Shown one piece after another: positions 53,048 to 61,273 of a DNA stretch of 64,000 nucleotides. Position numbers and translations under genes: made by a program. The stretch comes from Pseudomonas putida. GTDB taxonomy: Bacteria; Pseudomonadota; Gammaproteobacteria; Pseudomonadales; Pseudomonadaceae. The notes under the pieces are model-generated. The model made no database searches. It was not told where the DNA came from and was given only the letters and a program-made list of their open reading frames with translations. Position 1 is the first letter of the stretch; every line of letters starts with the position of its first letter. Location of the stretch: contig NZ_CP026115.2 in the NCBI RefSeq assembly GCF_009883635.2, positions 2,294,001 to 2,358,000 on the forward strand. The letters run 5' to 3'.

Positions 53048-54454
53048 TTACTGCTTTTGTTCAGGAGCGAAGATCTTACCCGGATTCATGATGCCGTTAG
53101 GGTCGAAGACGGCCTTTATTGCCTTCATGCAGGCAATTTCCTCAGGCGAACGGCTGTAGCCCAGGTAGTCGCGCTTGGTCATGCCCACGCCGTGCTCGGC
53201 CGAGATCGAGCCGTTGTAGCGTTCGACGATCTCGAACACCCACTTGTTGACCTTGGTGCACGAGGCGAAGAAGTCATCCTTGCTCATGAGCTCGGGCTTG
53301 AGGATGTTCAGGTGCAGGTTGCCGTCGCCAATGTGGCCGTACCAGACCACTTCATAGTCCGGGTAATGCTCGCTGACGATGGCATCGATATCGCGCAGGA
53401 ACGCTGGCACCTTGGACACGGTGACGGAAATGTCGTTCTTGTAGGGCGTCCAGTGGGAGATGGTCTCGGACAGGTACTCGCGCAGCTTCCACAGGTTCTT
53501 CAGCTGGGTTTCGCTCTGGCTCATCACCCCATCCAGCACCCAGCCCTGCTCGACGCAGTGCTCGAAGGTGGCCAGCGCTTCATTGGCCACCTCCTCGGTG
53601 CTGGCTTCGAACTCCAGCAAGGCATAGAACGGGCAGTCGGTGCCGAACGGGGCCGGCACATCGCCACGGGCCATGATCTTGGCCAGGCCCTTGTCGGAGA
53701 AGAACTCGAAGGCGGTCAGGTCGAGCTTGCCCTGGAAGGCATGCAGCACCGGCATGATCGAGTCGAAGTCCGGCGTGCCCAGCACCATGGCGGTGAGGTT
53801 GCGCGGGGCGCGGTCCAGGCGCATGGTCGCTTCGACCACGAAGCCCAGGGTGCCTTCGGCGCCAATGAACAGCTGGCGCAGGTCGTAGCCGGTGGCGTTC
53901 TTGATCAGGTCCTTGTTCAGCTCCAGCAGTTCGCCCTTGCCGGTGACCACTTTAAGGCCGGCCACCCAGTTGCGGGTCATGCCGTAACGGATGACCTTGA
54001 TACCGCCGGCATTGGTGCCGATGTTGCCGCCAATCTGGCTGGAGCCACTGGAAGCGAAGTCCACCGGGTAATAAAGGCCTTGTTCTTCGGCAAAGGCCTG
54101 CAACTGACGGGTGATTACCCCCGGCTGGCACACCACGGTGCGGTCGAAGGCATTGAAATCAACAATCTGGTTCATGTAGTCGAAGGCGACCACGACTTCC
54201 CCATTGGCCGCCACGGCCCCGGCGGAAAGCCCGGTGCGCCCGCCAGACGGCACCAGCGCAACCTGGTGCTGGTTGGCCCAGCGCACGATGGCCTGCACCT
54301 GTTCTACTGTCTTGGGGAACACGATGGCCGTGGGCGCAGGCGGGTAATGCTTGGTCCAGTCCTTGCCGTAGGCCTCCAGTGAAGCGGGGTCGGTCAGGAC
54401 CTTGCCAGGGTCGACAAGGGTCATCAGTTCTTCAATTACAGCGGGGTGGGTCAT
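53048..54454 (-). CDS. FAD-dependent D-2-hydroxyglutarate dehydrogenase
   Basis: A 468-residue FAD-linked oxidase. The FAD-binding PCMH domain is at about residues 30-215 (VALVPSGGRTGLSAGAVAAN, FASSGSSQIGGNIGTNAGGI, IKNATGYDLRQLFIGAEGTL) and the C-terminal domain carries the metal-site histidines in WYGHIGDGNLHLN and NGSISAEHGVGMTKRDYLG. It matches the D2HGDH of Pseudomonas, which reoxidises the D-2-hydroxyglutarate that SerA makes while reducing 2-oxoglutarate, and so keeps serine synthesis running. Gene divergent from serA, in agreement. Start MTHPAVIEEL matches relatives; an ATG 24 nt earlier is possible. Confidence 0.92.
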   Translation of the reverse strand: MTHPAVIEELMTLVDPGKVLTDPASLEAYGKDWTKHYPPAPTAIVFPKTVEQVQAIVRWANQHQVALVPSGGRTGLSAGAVAANGEVVVAFDYMNQIVDFNAFDRTVVCQPGVITRQLQAFAEEQGLYYPVDFASSGSSQIGGNIGTNAGGIKVIRYGMTRNWVAGLKVVTGKGELLELNKDLIKNATGYDLRQLFIGAEGTLGFVVEATMRLDRAPRNLTAMVLGTPDFDSIMPVLHAFQGKLDLTAFEFFSDKGLAKIMARGDVPAPFGTDCPFYALLEFEASTEEVANEALATFEHCVEQGWVLDGVMSQSETQLKNLWKLREYLSETISHWTPYKNDISVTVSKVPAFLRDIDAIVSEHYPDYEVVWYGHIGDGNLHLNILKPELMSKDDFFASCTKVNKWVFEIVERYNGSISAEHGVGMTKRDYLGYSRSPEEIACMKAIKAVFDPNGIMNPGKIFAPEQKQ

Positions 54455-54529
54455 CGCTGGAACTCTCGACTTATTCATAGTCACCCTGAGCACTCTTCAC
54501 CTGTCGGGATAAGCTCAGATTGTGTCGCG

Positions 54530-54541
54530 TATGCTAGCATA
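54530..54541. promoter_or_regulatory. 12-bp palindrome in the serA divergent region
   Basis: TATGCTAGCATA is a perfect dyad between the divergent dehydrogenase genes. Each half, TATGCT, could serve as a -10 box on its own strand, so it may be the overlapping core of the two promoters or an operator. No clear -35 boxes are seen. Confidence 0.35.
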
Positions 54542-54625
54542 GCCCTCCCGCTGTTCATGCTAAGGCTGCCCTAGCGCCTGGCACCAGTCCTCGCCATTTT
54601 TTCTCCGGGATACAGGTTTACGCAG

Positions 54626-55855
54626 ATGAGCAAGACTTCTCTCGACAAGAGCAAGATCCGGTTCCTTCTTCTTGAAGGTGTGCACCAGAACGCAGTCGAT
54701 ACCCTCAAGGCTGCCGGCTACACCAACATCGAATACCTCACCGGTTCATTGCCGGATGCCGAGCTGAAAGAAAAGATCGCCGACGCCCACTTCATCGGCA
54801 TCCGCTCGCGCACCCAACTGACCGAAGAAATCTTCGACTGCGCCAAGAAACTGGTCGCCGTCGGCTGCTTCTGCATCGGCACCAACCAGGTCGACCTGGC
54901 TGCAGCCCGCGAGCGTGGTATCGCCGTCTTCAACGCCCCGTACTCCAACACCCGTTCGGTGGCCGAGCTGGTGCTGGCCGAGGCCATCCTGCTGCTGCGC
55001 GGCATCCCTGAGAAGAACGCTTCCTGCCACCGTGGCGGCTGGATCAAGAGCGCGGCCAACTCGTTCGAAATCCGCGGCAAGAAGCTGGGCATCGTCGGCT
55101 ACGGCTCGATCGGTACCCAACTGTCGGTCCTGGCAGAAAACCTGGGGATGCAGGTGTACTTCTACGACCCGCTGACCAAGCTGCCGCTGGGCAACGCCGT
55201 ACAGGTCACCAGCCTCAACGAGCTGCTGGGCCTGGCCGACATCGTTTCGCTGCACGTGCCTGAGCTGCCCTCCACCCAGTGGATGATCGGCGAGAAGGAA
55301 ATCCGTGCGATGAAGAAGGGCTCGATCCTGATCAACGCCGCCCGTGGCACCGTGGTCGAGCTGGACCACCTGGCCGCCGCGATCAAAGACAAGCACCTGA
55401 TCGGCGCCGCCATCGACGTGTTCCCGGTCGAGCCACGCTCCAACGACGAAGAGTTCGAAAGCCCGCTGCGTGGCCTGGACAACGTGATCCTGACCCCGCA
55501 CATCGGTGGTTCCACCGCCGAAGCCCAAGCCAACATCGGCCTGGAAGTGGCCGAGAAACTGGTCAAGTACAGCGACAACGGTACTTCGGTATCGTCGGTC
55601 AACTTCCCGGAAGTTGCCCTGCCGGCGCACCCAGGCAAACACCGCCTGCTGCACATCCACGAAAACATCCCGGGCGTGCTCAGCGAGATCAACAAGGTCT
55701 TCGCCGAGAACGCCATCAACATCTCCGGTCAGTTCCTGCAGACCAACGAGAAAGTCGGTTACGTAGTAATCGATGTTGACGCCGAGTACTCCGACCTGGC
55801 GCAGGAAAAACTGCAACAGGTCAAAGGCACCATCCGTTCGCGCGTCCTGTTCTAA
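54626..55855 (+). CDS. serA: D-3-phosphoglycerate dehydrogenase
   Basis: A 409-residue NAD-dependent enzyme for the first step of serine synthesis. The Rossmann motif is LGIVGYGSIGTQLSVLAENL, catalytic residues lie in INAARGTVVEL, the acidic site around VFPVEPRSNDEEFESPL, and the histidine in ILTPHIGGSTAEAQ. The C-terminal 75 residues form an ACT domain (NIPGVLSEINKVFAENAINI) that binds serine for feedback inhibition; this is the E. coli-type short form without the intervening domain. It is divergent from D-2-hydroxyglutarate dehydrogenase and ends in a strong terminator. Confidence 0.98.
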   Translation: MSKTSLDKSKIRFLLLEGVHQNAVDTLKAAGYTNIEYLTGSLPDAELKEKIADAHFIGIRSRTQLTEEIFDCAKKLVAVGCFCIGTNQVDLAAARERGIAVFNAPYSNTRSVAELVLAEAILLLRGIPEKNASCHRGGWIKSAANSFEIRGKKLGIVGYGSIGTQLSVLAENLGMQVYFYDPLTKLPLGNAVQVTSLNELLGLADIVSLHVPELPSTQWMIGEKEIRAMKKGSILINAARGTVVELDHLAAAIKDKHLIGAAIDVFPVEPRSNDEEFESPLRGLDNVILTPHIGGSTAEAQANIGLEVAEKLVKYSDNGTSVSSVNFPEVALPAHPGKHRLLHIHENIPGVLSEINKVFAENAINISGQFLQTNEKVGYVVIDVDAEYSDLAQEKLQQVKGTIRSRVLF

Positions 55856-55871
55856 GGTCGCTGGCGGTATG

Positions 55872-55904
55872 AAAAAGGGAGGCCCTGGTGGCCTCCCTTT
55901 TTTT
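55872..55904. terminator. Intrinsic terminator after serA, shared with the convergent DUF4399 gene
   Basis: AAAAAGGGAGGCC and GGCCTCCCTTTTT form a 13-bp stem with a 5-nt loop and A/T runs on both sides. Confidence 0.92.
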
Positions 55905-56379
55905 ATTTCACTTCTACAGTGATCTTCTTCGACTCGACACTCGGCTTGAACGGCACATGATACTGGTCACCCAGCACCAGTTGCAGCGTGTGCTTGCCCG
56001 GCGTCAGGGTGATGGTCGTTTCGGTCTGCGCCTTGCCGAAGTGCAGCACTTGCGGCCCAGCTGGCAACGCAGTACCGGCTGCCGGCATCAGGCTTGTCGG
56101 CAGCGGCATGTCGGCCACAGGTTCCTTGTCCACATCCACCAGCAGGTGGTGGTGGCCAGTATGCGGGGTCTGGTCTCCCGCAGGCTTGAGTTCCATGCCC
56201 TCGATGCCGAACTTGACGGTGAAGGTCCCGGCGACCTGCTCGCCATCTTTGGGGGAAAGGATGGAAACCTTGGCACCCGCGGGCGGCTCCTGGCTCTTCA
56301 GGGCATCTGCGGCGCTGGCGAGCACCGAGATACCCATCAGCAGACCGGCAACGGCAGCACGCGAAATTAGGCTGTTCAT
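55903..56379 (-). CDS. DUF4399 periplasmic protein
   Basis: A 158-residue secreted protein. The signal peptide is ISRAAVAGLLMGISVLASAA. The mature part has an Ig-like beta sandwich feel (AKVSILSPKDGEQVAGTFTV) and a conserved HTGHHHLLVDVD histidine cluster, both typical of DUF4399; the histidines may bind metal. The C-terminus (ITLTPGKHTLQLVLGDQYHV) is also conserved. Function unknown. Its stop lies at the edge of the serA terminator. Divergent from the small solute-binding protein gene. Confidence 0.82.
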   Translation of the reverse strand: MNSLISRAAVAGLLMGISVLASAADALKSQEPPAGAKVSILSPKDGEQVAGTFTVKFGIEGMELKPAGDQTPHTGHHHLLVDVDKEPVADMPLPTSLMPAAGTALPAGPQVLHFGKAQTETTITLTPGKHTLQLVLGDQYHVPFKPSVESKKITVEVK

Positions 56380-56578
56380 TCACTTCTCCTGTGATTCACT
56401 TATTGACCGCTGCCAGTAAAACGAACGGCGGCGGTAGTTCACGATAGCCCACAAAGAGAAATATTTCAGTTAGGGTTAAACCTCGCCAAGGCTTCAAGGT
56501 CATAGGCTGCGCTCGACCGCGACGAGGAAGAAAGTCACGGCGAAAGTTATTCATCTGCTTGAGAAAAAGGGGCACTAC

Positions 56579-57094
56579 ATGCGTTCGACCATAGGCGTAC
56601 TGCTGGCAGTACTGATCACTCCATTGGCTCAGGCCGAGCTGATAGACGAAATTGCCGACCGGGGCGAACTGCGCATTGCTGTGCAGGCCGACAATGCGCC
56701 GTATTCCTTCAAGGAGAACGAGCGCTTGACGGGTTTCGAGATCGAACTCGGGCAGGATCTGGCCCGTGAACTGGACCTGCGCGCCGAGTTTGTCGAAGCA
56801 ACCGCGTCAGAAGTGCTGCCGGGCGTGGAGAGTGGCAAGTACGACATCACCCTGACGCCGTCCAGCGAATCGCCCAAGGCGGATGGCCCGTTCGATGTGA
56901 GCCAGGCGTTTGGCGAGAAGAAGCTGGTCATTCCGTTCCAGAAGGACAACCCAGCGTTTGAAAGCGCGGTGAACAATGCGCTTGATCGCCTGAAAAACAG
57001 TGGTCGCATGGCGGAACTGGAACAGAAGTGGTTCAGCAACCTGCAGGCAGATCAGCCAACGCCTGCTGCGCTTGCTCCAGCTCCAACTCACTGA
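56579..57094 (+). CDS. Miniature SBP_bac_3-like periplasmic protein lacking lobe 2
   Basis: A 171-residue secreted protein (signal STIGVLLAVLITPLAQA). The N-terminal part is lobe 1 of a family 3 solute-binding protein: IADRGELRIAVQADNAPYSF, LTGFEIELGQDLARELDL, VLPGVESGKYDITLTPSSES. After PFDVSQAFG it jumps directly to the return part of lobe 1, KKLVIPFQKDNPAFESAVNN with RLKNSGRMAELEQKWF. The 80 or so residues of lobe 2 are missing without loss of frame. A proline-alanine tail follows (PTPAALAPAPTH). It cannot close over a ligand in the usual way, so a different role is likely. The 3' end overlaps the convergent DUF523 gene by 62 nt. Confidence 0.8.
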   Translation: MRSTIGVLLAVLITPLAQAELIDEIADRGELRIAVQADNAPYSFKENERLTGFEIELGQDLARELDLRAEFVEATASEVLPGVESGKYDITLTPSSESPKADGPFDVSQAFGEKKLVIPFQKDNPAFESAVNNALDRLKNSGRMAELEQKWFSNLQADQPTPAALAPAPTH

Positions 57095-57542
57095 ACACCT
57101 GCACCCCTGCACGCCGCAGCAAGGCTGCCGCCACCCCTTCGCCGGGCACCTTCCTGCCACTGAAGGTGCCATCGTAGACCAACCGGTTGCCGCACGAAGG
57201 GCTACCCGCCTTCAGCACCGCCACCCGGATACCATGGCGCCGTACCAGCGCCAGCGCCTGCTGCGCCCCGGCCAGAAACTCGGCACTGACGTCCTCGCCG
57301 GTCACCGTCAGCACCTGCGCGCCGCCATCGAGCACCTGCGCGCCCTGGCCACCGGGGATCTCCGCCGGCGGGCGCGGTGTCGGCAAGCCGCCAGCCACCT
57401 CGGGGCACAGTGGCACCACACGCCCTTCGGCCTGCCATTGCTGCAATAAATCAGGATGCCCGCTGGCCCGGCCGTCATAGCGCACCGGCTGCCCCAGCAG
57501 GCAGGCGCTCACCAAGACCTTGGACAGATCAGAACGGGTCAT
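57033..57542 (-). CDS. DUF523 domain protein
   Basis: A 169-residue protein of the DUF523 family. Conserved parts: VLVSACLLGQPVRYDGRAS, VPLCPEVAGGLPTPRPPAEI, VAVLKAGSPSCGNRLVYDGTF and GVAAALLRRAGVQVFSE. Three cysteines (in SACLLG, PLCPE and PSCG) are conserved as a likely metal or cluster site; function unknown. The start overlaps the end of the 2OG oxygenase gene by 14 nt, so translation is coupled. An in-frame GTG two codons upstream is possible. It is convergent with and overlaps the miniature binding protein gene. Confidence 0.86.
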   Translation of the reverse strand: MTRSDLSKVLVSACLLGQPVRYDGRASGHPDLLQQWQAEGRVVPLCPEVAGGLPTPRPPAEIPGGQGAQVLDGGAQVLTVTGEDVSAEFLAGAQQALALVRRHGIRVAVLKAGSPSCGNRLVYDGTFSGRKVPGEGVAAALLRRAGVQVFSELELEQAQQALADLPAGC

Positions 57543-58164
57543 TGCCACGGCGCCGGAACCAACCGGTCAACGACAGGCGCTCGCGCCCGGCTGGCAGTAC
57601 CTCGTGCGGCACCTCACCGGACAGGAAGATCGCCAGGCAGCCCGCCACTGGCTGCACATCGTGCTCGACACCATCCGCCAGGAACATGCGCAGTTGCCCA
57701 CCGTCTTCTGGCTGCCAGTCTTCGTTGAGGTAAAGCACCGCCGACACCATGCGCCGGTCATCGTCGCGGAAGCGGTCCAGGTGCCGGCGATAGAACGCCC
57801 CCGGTGGGTACAGGGCGAAGTGGCATTCGAAATCTTCAAGGCCCAGGAACAGGCCCTGGTTGATGGCCTGACGCAACTCGTCCATGGCAGCCAGGTACTG
57901 GTCACAGGCTTCAGCCTGACCGGGGTCGATCCACTGGATCTGGTCGCCGCGAATGCTCTCGCGCACCTCCTGGGAGTCACCGCGCCCAACCCCGGCCGGA
58001 TTGAGTTCGCCTTCGGCATCTCGGCGCCGGCATTCGGCCGCCAACGCGCGCACCAGGTCGGCAGGCAAAAAGAGCGCCTGCTGCGACCAGCCATGGGTGG
58101 CCAGATCGTCGACGACGGCCGCAAGCATCGGGTTTTCGGGGGAGTTGTGCATGGCGCGCATCAT
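57529..58164 (-). CDS. 2-oxoglutarate/Fe(II)-dependent oxygenase
   Basis: A 211-residue protein with a prolyl-4-hydroxylase-type fold. The iron site is YRRHLDRFRDD (His-x-Asp) with the distal histidine in GEVPHEVLPAG, and the 2-oxoglutarate arginine in GRERLSLTGWF. Also typical are MVSAVLYLNEDWQPEDGG and LRMFLADG. The C-terminus carries no other domain. Substrate unknown; relatives include hydroxylases of translation factors or ribosomal proteins. Several ATGs compete at the 5' end; the one used has AAGG nine nucleotides upstream, and one four codons downstream (MHNSPEN) is an alternative. Confidence 0.85.
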   Translation of the reverse strand: MMRAMHNSPENPMLAAVVDDLATHGWSQQALFLPADLVRALAAECRRRDAEGELNPAGVGRGDSQEVRESIRGDQIQWIDPGQAEACDQYLAAMDELRQAINQGLFLGLEDFECHFALYPPGAFYRRHLDRFRDDDRRMVSAVLYLNEDWQPEDGGQLRMFLADGVEHDVQPVAGCLAIFLSGEVPHEVLPAGRERLSLTGWFRRRGNDPF

Positions 58165-58274
58165 ATCCATTCACCTTGTCGGCGCACAGCGCCACTTGGC
58201 TGAGAAGCGTTCGGATTGCTCGACAAAATGGCGCCGGGCCTAGGACAATAGCCACCTGCCGACAGGAGTCCTGA

Positions 58275-59027
58275 ATGCACCGTCTGTTTTCCCTGCTTCT
58301 GCTGATGATCTGCACCATGCCTGTCTGGGCAGACAGCCTCGATCAACTGTACAAGGCCGCCGGCTGGCCCGACCAGCGCGCCCATTTTTCCGATGCCGTG
58401 AGCGCCGCCCAACAGCGCTACCGCAATAGCCTGCCGCCTGCGGTTTACCAGGCGCTGGTCAACAACAGCAACCAGCGCTTCCAGGCCCAGGCAATGGACA
58501 AACGTGCCTTGGCCAAACTGCGCAGCACGTTGGCGAACCCGGCGCCGGCACTGGCCTTCTTCCAGTCGCCGCTGGGGCGCAAGATTGTCGCCGCCGAACT
58601 GCTGGCCACGCGCAAGGACCAGCTGGCCAAGAACGCCAAGGGCCTGCCGAAAATGCAGGCCAGCGACAACCGCATGCTGGTCATCGGCCACCTGGCCCAG
58701 GCCCTGCCAGCCCGCGAAGCCGGTGCCGAAGTCAGCCTGGCGATCGCCGGGGTGGCCGCCGACAGCCTGAGTTCGATGATCCCTGGCCTGTTCGGTGCCG
58801 GCCAGGCCCAGGGCCTGCTCGACGGCCAGCGCCAGCGTCTTATGGGGCAGATCGGTGAAGACCTGAACAATACCCTGCTCTACGTCTACCGCGACCTGTC
58901 CGACGACGAACTGGAAGAGTTCGCCACCTTCGCCGAGTCGCCAGACGGTAAGGCCTATTACCAGGCCGCCGTGGCTGCGGTGCGTGCCGGCTTGGCGGTA
59001 GGCCAGAACAGCGCCGATCTCAAGTGA
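58275..59027 (+). CDS. DUF2059 domain protein, periplasmic
   Basis: A 250-residue secreted protein. The signal peptide is HRLFSLLLLMICTMPVWA. The mature part is mainly helical. DUF2059 is recognised near the C-terminus: YRDLSDDELEEFATFAESPD followed by GKAYYQAAVAAVRAGL; a related repeat occurs earlier (LRSTLANPAPALAFFQSPLG then RKIVAAEL). Function unknown. GGAG precedes the ATG. Convergent with the alpha/beta hydrolase gene, whose stop abuts directly. Confidence 0.8.
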   Translation: MHRLFSLLLLMICTMPVWADSLDQLYKAAGWPDQRAHFSDAVSAAQQRYRNSLPPAVYQALVNNSNQRFQAQAMDKRALAKLRSTLANPAPALAFFQSPLGRKIVAAELLATRKDQLAKNAKGLPKMQASDNRMLVIGHLAQALPAREAGAEVSLAIAGVAADSLSSMIPGLFGAGQAQGLLDGQRQRLMGQIGEDLNNTLLYVYRDLSDDELEEFATFAESPDGKAYYQAAVAAVRAGLAVGQNSADLK

Positions 59028-59963
59028 TCAGCCCAGGCGCTGCTCGATGAAATCGAAGTAGCGCCGGCGAATGTCCGGCAGCTCGTTGGCCAGGTGATGG
59101 CGAGCTTCGGGCAACATCAGGATCTGCGGCTCGCTGAACTTGGCCTTGAGCACTTCGAGATTGTGGGGCCAATCCACCGTACCATCCGCTTCCCCCTGCA
59201 CGATCAAGGGCCGCCGCGCGCAGTGCGGTGCCGCCTCGATACGCTTGACCCAGGCGATCAAGGCGCCGACCCAGGTCGTGGGCAGCCGCCGCGGTTGCAG
59301 CGGGTCGGCTTCGAGGAAGGGCAGGAAAGTCGGGTCATTGGTGTTCTCGCTGAAGCGCCGCTCGATGCCGTTGACGAAGTGGCGCAGCACCCGATAGCTG
59401 AACTTAGACCAGCGCCACGAGCGCGGCCGCACCAGCGGCGCCAGCAGGATCACCTCGCCATCGATCGGGCTGCGGTCACCTTGGTGCAGCAAATGATCCA
59501 CGGCGATGGCGCCACCAGTGCTCTGCCCGCAGAGGTGCCAGGGGCGTGGCAGTTCGATGCCACGTGCCTGTTCGAACAAGGCCTCCAGCACTTGCTGGTA
59601 CACGGCGAAGTCACTGATGCTGGCGCGCTCGCCACTGGACAGGCCGTGGCCTGGCAAGTCACAGCTGATCACCGCATAACCGAGCTTCAACGCCCAGTCG
59701 ATCACATGCCGATAGAGGCCCATGTGGTCGTAGTAGCCGTGCAGCAGGAACAACGTCGCGACTGGCTTTTCCGGTAGCCAGACCTGCCCGACCAGCTCGA
59801 ACCCCGCCGCCTGGAAACCGCCCAGCCAGCTCTGGGCCGACAGGTTCAGGCCATAGAAGCGCTGATAGCTCTGCGCCTGCGCGGGCAACGGCTGGCGTTT
59901 GGCCAATGGGGCAAGGCTGGCACGCAGGGTATCGGGGTGAAAGGCAGCGGGCATCGGATACAT
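59028..59963 (-). CDS. Alpha/beta hydrolase, monoacylglycerol lipase-like (serine aminopeptidase S33 fold)
   Basis: A 311-residue hydrolase. The oxyanion loop is FLLHGYYDHMGLYRHV, the nucleophile elbow CGQSTGGAIAVDHLL with the serine in GQSTG, and the acid and histidine are likely in VQGEADGTVDW and LPEARHHLANELP. The SCDLPGHGLSSGERASI stretch is typical of monoacylglycerol lipase relatives. No signal peptide at the start used (MYPMPAAFHPD); a much longer frame upstream overlaps the divergent DUF6436 gene. Start uncertain between two ATGs nine nucleotides apart. Confidence 0.84.
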   Translation of the reverse strand: MYPMPAAFHPDTLRASLAPLAKRQPLPAQAQSYQRFYGLNLSAQSWLGGFQAAGFELVGQVWLPEKPVATLFLLHGYYDHMGLYRHVIDWALKLGYAVISCDLPGHGLSSGERASISDFAVYQQVLEALFEQARGIELPRPWHLCGQSTGGAIAVDHLLHQGDRSPIDGEVILLAPLVRPRSWRWSKFSYRVLRHFVNGIERRFSENTNDPTFLPFLEADPLQPRRLPTTWVGALIAWVKRIEAAPHCARRPLIVQGEADGTVDWPHNLEVLKAKFSEPQILMLPEARHHLANELPDIRRRYFDFIEQRLG

Positions 59964-60072
59964 CCAAGGCGGAGCGAGTATTGATCTGGGATATTCAGCT
60001 CTGGCTAGCGTCGTGGCAAGCTTGCTCACCTCGAACAGGCAGCATGGATCAGTTGTGGGTGCGGAAAATTTC

Positions 60073-60642
60073 ATGAAGATTCGAAACATCAAACAGCTAT
60101 TGGCGGGCCTCGCACTGACAATCTGCACCCTGGTGCTCTGGCAGGCCTACTCCACCTTCCAGTCCCGCTACCTGCGCCCGTTCGACAACCAGACCACGCT
60201 GTTCGACGGCAGCCAGCTGCAACTGCCCCCCGAACTGGCCGGCCCCGGCCCGATCCGCGTGGTGCACTTCTGGGACCCGGCCTGCCCGTGCAACGTCGGC
60301 AACCAGCAGCACCTTGGCGTCCTGATTACCCAGTTCGCAGGCCAGGGCGTGACCTTCCGCGTCGTGCAGAAGGCTGGCAGCCACGGCCAGCTACCCGCCA
60401 ACCTGAGCAGCTTGCAACCCATCGCCCACTTGCCCGGCAGTGAGCACCTGCCCGCCTCCCCTGCCGTGGCCATCTGGGACCGCCAGGGCAACCTCGCCTA
60501 CTTCGGCCCTTACAGCGAAGGCGCGGTGTGCAACGCCAGCAACAGTTTCATCGAGCCGATCCTCAAGGCGCTGCTGGCTGGACGCAACGTCACCGCCTCC
60601 AATACGCTGGCCGTGGGCTGCTATTGCCCCTGGGCCGACTGA
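60073..60642 (+). CDS. DUF6436 thioredoxin-like membrane-anchored protein
   Basis: A 189-residue protein with an N-terminal membrane anchor (about residues 8-26). The rest has a thioredoxin-like pattern, VVHFWDPACPCNVGNQQHLG, with Cys71-x-Cys73 in place of CxxC, then a cis-proline-like LPASPAVAIWD. Two more cysteines form a second CxC at the end (GCYCPWAD), and one sits at GAVCNASN. This fits the DUF6436 family; a periplasmic thiol-disulfide role is likely but unproven. The stop lies within the convergent acetyltransferase gene (22-nt overlap). Confidence 0.78.
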   Translation: MKIRNIKQLLAGLALTICTLVLWQAYSTFQSRYLRPFDNQTTLFDGSQLQLPPELAGPGPIRVVHFWDPACPCNVGNQQHLGVLITQFAGQGVTFRVVQKAGSHGQLPANLSSLQPIAHLPGSEHLPASPAVAIWDRQGNLAYFGPYSEGAVCNASNSFIEPILKALLAGRNVTASNTLAVGCYCPWAD

Positions 60643-61187
60643 CGCATACGCGCCGGATTGCCCACTACAGTCACCCCCGCCGGCACATCACGGGTCACCA
60701 CACTGCCTGCACCGACGATGGCGTTGTCACCAATGGTCACCCCCGGCAGGATGATCGCCGCCCCGCCGATCCACACATTGTTACCAATGGTCACCGGCCG
60801 GCCGCTCTCCAGCCCGCTACGGCGCACTTCGGGGTCGAGCGGGTGGTCGGCCGTATAGATCTGCACGTTGGGTCCGATCTGGCAGTCGTCGCCGATGCAT
60901 ACCGGCACCACGTCGAGGATCACGCAGTTGAAGTTCATGAACGTGTTGCGCCCGACGCTGATGTTGTAGCCGTAGTCGCAGTAGAACGGTGGGCGGATTA
61001 CCGTGCCTTCGCCAACATGGCCGAAGTGCTCGGCCAGCAGGCCGTTGCGCGCGTCGTTGAGCAATTCGACGCTGTTGTTGTAGCGGTGCATCCAGTGCTT
61101 GTTGGCGATCTGCTCGGCCTGCAGCTCGGGGCAGCCGGCGTGATATAGCTGGCCTGTAAGCATTTTCTGTTTTTCGCTGAGGGACAT
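60621..61187 (-). CDS. Sugar O-acetyltransferase of the maltose/galactoside acetyltransferase family
   Basis: A 188-residue left-handed beta-helix acetyltransferase. The N-terminal helical part (KQKMLTGQLYHAGCPELQAE) is typical of maltose acetyltransferase. Hexapeptide repeats run from PFYCDYGYNISVGRNTFMNF to the end: CIGDDCQIGPNVQI, VTIGNNVWIGGAAIILPGVT, IGDNAIVGAGSVVTRDVPAG. The catalytic histidine is in YTADHPLDPE. It would transfer acetyl from acetyl-CoA to a sugar. Length normal. Start MSLSEKQKML with GGAGTTTCC upstream. Divergent from the acylase gene. Confidence 0.92.
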   Translation of the reverse strand: MSLSEKQKMLTGQLYHAGCPELQAEQIANKHWMHRYNNSVELLNDARNGLLAEHFGHVGEGTVIRPPFYCDYGYNISVGRNTFMNFNCVILDVVPVCIGDDCQIGPNVQIYTADHPLDPEVRRSGLESGRPVTIGNNVWIGGAAIILPGVTIGDNAIVGAGSVVTRDVPAGVTVVGNPARMRQSAQGQ

Positions 61188-61273
61188 GGAAACTCCTTCC
61201 GGGGGCTATGCTCTGTTCGCGAATCCGTCGATGATCGGACCACACTTTCCGCTCGAATGCACAAGGAGTCTCG

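Noticed and set aside
56579..57094. Frameshift or pseudogene explanation for the short binding protein
   Set aside because: The sequence returns to the family's C-terminal segment in the same frame and ends normally, so the shortening looks like a clean deletion and not a broken gene.
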